From NCBI RefSeq assembly GCF_028640845.1, contig NC_080542.1, positions 150,504,179 to 150,568,178 of the forward strand: a stretch of 64,000 nt of DNA, in the 5' to 3' direction. Positions 45,801-52,600 of the stretch are shown one piece after another; within the stretch, counting starts at the first letter, position 1; each line of letters opens with the position of its first letter. The notes under the pieces were generated by a model. That model made no database searches, was not told the DNA's origin, and saw only the letters and a program-made list of their open reading frames with translations. A program made the position numbers and the translations under genes. Source of the stretch: Ahaetulla prasina. Lineage: Eukaryota > Chordata > Lepidosauria > Squamata > Colubridae.

Positions 45801-48800
45801 CGGGCAAGACACAACACGTCACTGGAAGCCCTCTCTCTCCATTTCTCTCTCTCTCCATCTCTCTCTTTCTCTCCATCTCTCCTCCCTCTCTCTTATTTTG
45901 TTAATCCCTTTCTCTTTCCATCTTTCTCTCTTCCTTTCGCCATCTTTCTCTCTGTATCCATCTCTCTCCCTCCTACTTTGTTACTCTCTTGCTCTCTCCA
46001 ACACTCTCTCTCTTTCCATTTCTCTCCCTCCTTCTTCATCTCTCTTCCTCTCTCTCTCTCTCCATATCTCTCTCCATCTCTCTCCCCATCTCTTTCTCTC
46101 TCTCTCTCTCTCTCTCTCCATCTTTCTCTCTTTCTCTCTCTCCATGTATCTCTCCCCATCTCTCTCTCTCCATCTTTCTCTCCCTCCATCTTTCTCTCTC
46201 TCTCCATCTCTCTCTCTCTCACACACACACACACATGCACATGCAGTGCCAGGGGCTCTGGGTCCAGTGCCCTGCTTCCCCCTTCATGGGTCTGTCTTTC
46301 TCTCTCTCTGCCCCTTGTCCCCCCCTCCGCAGAGCTTCACCCGTCTGGGAAAATGCTATACCTTCAACTCTGGTGCCACCGGCTACCAGCTGCTCACCAC
46401 AGTGAAAGGCGGGACGGGCAATGGCTTGGAACTGATGCTGAACATCCAACAGGACGAGTATCTGCCCATCTGGGGGGACACCGGTCAGTGCTCCCTCCCT
46501 CCTGAGACCCTCGTGCCCCTACAGGGCCCAGGGCCCCCCTCCAAGAACAGCAGCCTGGAGGCTCCTGTTTGCCCATTGAGAAGGGGGAAAGTTTCGTCGG
46601 GGGGGGCAGGGCTCCTCTCCGTGTGGGGGGGTCTTCATCACACAATACACAGCAGGCAGGCAGTGGCGGGGATCTCCAGGGGGAGACGGTAGGTCAGCAG
46701 CCCCCTCCCTGGCCCACGAGGGAAGAAGAGCATTCGCAGCCGGGGCCAAATGGTACCCAGGACAGGAGCCTTCTCCAAGCAGGGTCCAGGAGCTCCTCTG
46801 GCAATGGGGAGGGGTTTCCCTCTTGACCAAGGAGAGACCCATCCCCTCTCCATGCCTTGTGGCAGATGATGCCCCCTACGAAGCCGGCGTGAAGGTGCAA
46901 ATCCCACAGGCAGAACAAGTTTGATTCACTAAAATTGCAATCCACTATGAAAATAGATGTTTAAAGATGCTACACTGGTTGGACGCACAAAAGAAATCAG
47001 CAGACAGCAAAGAGGAAATGTGCCAGCAGTTTGGGGTGGGACATCAAGCTGGTGCCCTCCCAATCGGCCCGGGCCACCAAGGTCAACCATAGCCCTGATG
47101 CGGCCTCAGTGGAAATGAGTTTGACACCCCTGCTATATTGGTTTTAGGAAGGATGCTTGCGAAAGCATTGGAACAGGTTGCGAGAAGGGACGAGGAAGAA
47201 AAAGGAACCGAAATCAGGTTTTAGGGTGTTCTTTGAAGACAGGAAAGATCAAAATTGTGCAGAGTCAAAAGGAAGGAATATAAAGTTGGCTTATTTGGTC
47301 AAAGTTAAAAGTGAGATGCTGTTCTCTCTCGGTGCCTTGCAGATGAGACCTCCTACGAAGCTGGTGTAAAGGTGCAAATCCACAGCCAGAGTGAGCCGCC
47401 TGCCATCGACCAGCTGGGCTTCGGAGTAGCCCCCGGCTTCCAGACTTTTGTGGCCTGCCAGGAGCAGAGGGTAGGCCATGGAGGGACACAAGGGTGGTGG
47501 GAGTGCATCCCCTTCCTCTCCTCTCTGTCCCCAGAATCTGGGGACCAGAACTGGGGACCCCGGGCTGACCTCTTGCCCTGCCTTTTCCCACAGCTCTTCT
47601 ACCTGCCGGCCCCCTGGGGGGACTGCCAGGCCAACCCCGCCGAGTCGACGTTCTTCCCCAGCTATAGTGCCGCCGCCTGCCGGATCGACTGTGAGACACG
47701 GTACCTGGCAGAGAATTGCAACTGTCGTATGGTGCATATGCCAGGTCAGGGCGGGGTAGGAGGAGTGGGGTGAGGTGGGGTGGAGGGCTGAGATGGGCCC
47801 CTTCTCCAGGCCAAATCAGAATTGAGCTGGAAGAGACCTCAGAAGTCTTCTAGTCCAACCCCCTGCTCGAGCAGGAGATCCTGACAGAATCGTACAATGA
47901 TGGATGGGACCTTGGAGGTCATCTAGTCCAACCCCCTGCTCGAGCAGGAGATCCTGACAGAATCGTAGAATGATGGATGGGACCTTGGAAGTCATCTAGT
48001 CCAGCCCTGTTAGAGCAGGAGTTCCTGACAGAATTGTAGAATAAGGGAAGGGATCTTGTAGGCCTTCTAGTCTGACCCCTTGCTAGACCATTCCAGACAA
48101 AGGGCTGTCCAGTCTCTTCTTAAAAACCTCCAGTGATGAAGCACCCACAACTTCTGGTGGCAAGCAGTTCCACTGGTGAATTGTCCTCATTGTTAGGAAG
48201 TTTCTCCTTGATTCCAAGTTGCTTCTCTCCTCGATTAGTTTCCATCCGTTGCTTTTTGTCCTGCCATCTGGTGCTTTGGAAAATAAGTGGCCCCCCTCTT
48301 CTTTGGGGCAGCCCCCCAAATATTGGAAGATGCTATGATTTTTATTTTATGCCCCTGTTTATGCAACCAAGGATCGTGTTAGCTCATTCAGCCGCTGCCA
48401 TGCACGGCTGGCTCAGGTTTACAGGATCGACAATTCAGACTCCGACGTCCACTGATCTTTGCTCTCTACCCGGACAGGCAATGCCAACGTCTGCAGCCCG
48501 GAGCAGTACAAGGAATGCGCGGATCCTGCCCTGGGTGAGCCGGGACCCTCCTGGGATGGGGGGGTTTGTGGGGAGAGCGCTTGTGAGCAATTCCCCCTCT
48601 CCCCTCCTTTTGTCCAGACTTCCTGGTGGAGAAGGACAACAGCTTCTGCTCCTGCCAGACTCCCTGTGAGATGGTGCGCTACAGCAAAGAGCTCTCCGTG
48701 GTCAAGATCCCCAGCAAGGCCTCTGCCAAATACCTGGCCAAGAAGTACAACCGCAGCGAGCAGTACATTACGTGAGCGTCCCCTGCCCTGTATGCCATGG

Positions 48801-49618
48801 GCCCCACACATGCGTGGGGGAGACCCAGCCCTGCATGGGCTCCACACGCCTGTCACTCAAGCTACTGGCCGGCCATGGGCGGGTGGGGGCACTGACCAAG
48901 GAGAAGCCTACAGCAGAGGTCGACAACCCCCGGGCTTCAGCCCAGTACTGAGACATGAACCGTTCAGAACCGGGCTGCAGAAGTAGCGGGCGAGTACGCA
49001 CACCTATGCATCCTCAGTTACAGGAGCAGCGGGCGAGTGTCTATGCGGGCCTGCAGCTCAAACAGATGCAGCTGCACAAACTTACATACCGTTCACGCAG
49101 CTGCACACACATGCCTGCCGCTCATTTGTGGGAACTCGTCCCTTCTCCCCCTCCCATGCCAGTCGACAAAGGACTCCAGTTCAGAAGGGCAACCTCAAAG
49201 GGATCCCAAGTATGCCCACTGCCCACTCCCTTGGCCAAAGCTGCGGGTAACCTTCTGCCTCTGGTCACCAGGGAGAACCTGCTGGTGCTGGATATCTTCT
49301 TTGAAGCCCTGAATTATGAGACCATCGAGCAGAAGAAGGCCTACGAGGTGGCCGGCCTGCTGGGTGAGTGGCTGAGGAGCGGCAGATTGGAGGGGGGGGG
49401 GAGAAGGAGGGCCACCACCCTCCGACTTTTGGGACAGGGGGATCTTTGACCTGTGACTGCTTGGGAAGGGCAACAGACCTCTCTGGGCTGCACAGTGGGA
49501 TTCTCAGCATGGATAGATGGATGGATGTAGATAGACAGATAGATAGATGAGAGATAGAGATATTGATGGCTGGATTGATGGACAGACAGACAGACATAGA
49601 TGGATGGATGAAGAAAGA

Positions 49619-49663
<45 letters not shown>

Positions 49664-52600
49664 GGATGGATGGGAGATGGACGGACAGATGGATGGATGA
49701 AGGGAGGACCTTCAGGGCAGACTAAGGAAGCCATCCAGAGCAGTCCTGCCACAAGGATATGACGGAATCGGTAGCTTTTCACAATTGGTAGCTTTTCAAA
49801 GGAGCCCTTTGGTTAATTCCCACAGAAAAGCAGATGTATTGAGGGAGGGTTGATGGTTGCAGGAAACCCTATGGCTCTCCCCCTCCCCAACAGGTTTTGG
49901 ATCCAGGCTTGCTAGGGGTTCCTCCTGCCCCTGGCCACTTCCCCTGTCCTCCACAGCTGTCTGCTAGGCTTGCACGCCAGGGGACGAGCCCGCTGACCCG
50001 CTTTAAGCAGAATACAGGAATGACCTTTGCCTTAAATTTCTCGGGGCAGCTAAATCAAGGGGGCACCCTCCCCACTCAAAGAGCGCAGCTCCTTCAAATC
50101 AGAGCAGCAAAGCAGATGCAGTAGGACAGGAGCACTGATGGTGTTCCCTAGAATAGAATAGAATAGAATTTTTATTGGCCAAGTGTGATTGGACACACAA
50201 GGAATTTGTCTTGGTGCATATGCTCTCAGTGTACATAAAAGAAAAGATACGTTCATCAAGGTACAACATTTACAACACAATTGATGGTCAATATATCAAT
50301 ATAAATCATAAGGATTGCCAGCAACAAGTTATAGTCATACAGTCATAAATGGAAAGAGATTGGTGATGGGAACTATGGGAAGATTAATAGTAGTGCAGAT
50401 TCAGTAAATAGTTTGACAGTGTTGATGGAATTATTTGTTTAGCAGAGTGATGGCCTTCGGGAAAAAACTGTTGTTGTGTCTATTTGTTCTGATGTGCAGT
50501 GCTCTATAGCGTCGTTTTGAGGGTAGGAGTTGAAACAGTTTATGCGAGGGGTCTGTAAATATTTTCACGGCCCTCTTCTTGATTCGGATACAGGTCCTCA
50601 ATGGAAGGCAGGTTGGTAGCAATTATTTTTTCTGCAGTTCTAATCATCCTCTGAAGTCTGTGTTTTTCTTGTTGGGTTGCAGAACCGAACCAGACAGCAA
50701 ATGACAGACTCAATAATTCCTCTGTAGAACTGAATCAGCAGCTCCTTGGGCAGTTTGAGCTTACTGAGTTGGCGCAGAAAGAACATTCTTTGTTGTCCTT
50801 TTTTAATGATGTTTTTGATGTTAGCTGTCCATTTTAGATCTTGCGATATGATAGAACCTAGAAATTTGAAGGTTTCTACTGTTGATACTGTGTTGTCAAG
50901 TATTGTGAGAGGTGGAAGTATGGAAGGGTTTCTCCTAAAGTCTACCACCATTTCTATGGTTTTGAGTGTGTTCAGTTCCAGATTGTTTTGGTTGCACCAC
51001 AAGGCTAGTCGTTCGACCTCTCGTCTATATGCGGATTCGTCATTGTCTCGAATGAGACCAATCACTGTTGTGTCATCTGCGAACTTCAGTAGCTTAACAG
51101 ATGGATCATTGGAGATGCAGTCATTGGTATACAGAGAGAAGTGGGGAGAGCACACAGCCTTGGGGGTGCCCTGTGCTAATTGTACAGGTATTTGATGTGA
51201 TCTTGCTTAGTTTTACCTGCTGCTTCCTGTTTGTTAGGAAGCTTGTGATCCACTTACAAGCCTGTTCCGGTACCTGTAGCTGGTTTAGCTTAGTTAGAAG
51301 AACGTCTGGAATGATGGTATTGAATGCTGAACTAAAGTCTACAAAAAGGACCCTTGCATAGGTCTTTGGAGACTCAAGATGTTGTAGGATGTAGTGCAGA
51401 ACCATATTAACAGCACCATCTGTTGATCTGTTTGCTCGGTATGCAAATTGCAAGGGGTCTAACAGTGGATCCGTGATGGTTTTCAAGTAGGAAAGCACTA
51501 GTCTTTCAAAGGTTTTCATGACTACAGATGTTAGAGCAACTGGTCTATAGTCATTCAGTTCCTTGATGGTGGGCTTCTTCAGCACTGGGATGATGGTAGA
51601 GCGTTTGAAGCAAGAAGGAACATAACACATCTCTAGTGATTTATTGAAAATATGGGTGAAGATGGGGGCCAATTGGTCAGCACAGACTTTTGCTAGAAGG
51701 GTCATGAGACGTCTGCAAGGAAAAAGTCGTGCTCAGACCACGAAGGACCACACGGTTCTCCTCCTCCTCCTCCTCTTCCTCCACCTCTACAAACTCCACT
51801 TCCTTTTAGCACTGATGATATTACCTCATTGGATCATGAAACATCTCCAAGGAAACCAAGACTCAGAGACCCCCAAGGACCTCCCCAGTCCTCCTCCTCC
51901 TCTTCCTCCTCCTCCCTTTCTCCACCTCCATAAATAGCTCTGCGACCATTACATCCTGAGTCTGAGACCGGCGCATGAATCAGGAGCTATGGCGGCACAG
52001 CAGTTAGAAAGCAGAATGGCAGGCAAACGCTGCCTACTCCCAAGAGTTCAATCCTCGCCGCATCAAAGATTGACTCGGCCCTCTGTCCTGCTGAGGTTGG
52101 CAAGATGAGGACCCAGACAGTTGGGGGGTAAGACGCTGAGAGGGCCTCAAAGCATTGTGAAGCGGTACATAGGCCTTAAGAGCTTAGAGTGCTATGAAAT
52201 GGTGGCCCGTCAGCAGGCCAGCAATTCCAGGAGCGGCCCAGGAAGTTCTGACGGTGCCCGCTTTGCCTTTCCAGGAGACATTGGGGGCCAAATGGGTTTG
52301 TTCATCGGTGCCAGCCTGCTTACCATCCTGGAGATTTTCGATTACCTGTATGAGGTGAGTGGCATTGGTGGTGGTGGGAGGAGTTGCTTGGCGTGACTTC
52401 TTCGGGCAGGGGCAGGTCACTTCCCAACACCCCCACCAAAGCGGACGGTGGCAGGGCAGGACCAGGCTGTGGATGCCAGATGGAGGTGCCAAGCGCCCTC
52501 TTGTTCTGCCCCCTTCTTTCTGCCCACCCGGCTGGAAAAACCACTGCCACCCTGAGCTTGGCACTGTCTCTCTCTCTCTCTCCCCCCCTTTCCTCGACTG

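Larger units (their letters stand above)
44926..47271 (+). repeat. 2.3-kb direct duplication, right copy
   Basis: This is the homopolymer-intact copy. It continues at 47272 (AGGAATATAAAGTTGG) into the native sequence before ASIC exon 3, so this copy's exon 2 (46333-46483) is the more trustworthy. Confidence 0.88.

Noticed and set aside
43235..46692. Long open frames over the CT-repeat arrays
   Set aside because: Low-complexity translations of (CT)n and (CA)n runs. Only the ASIC exon 2 part is conserved, and in another reading context.
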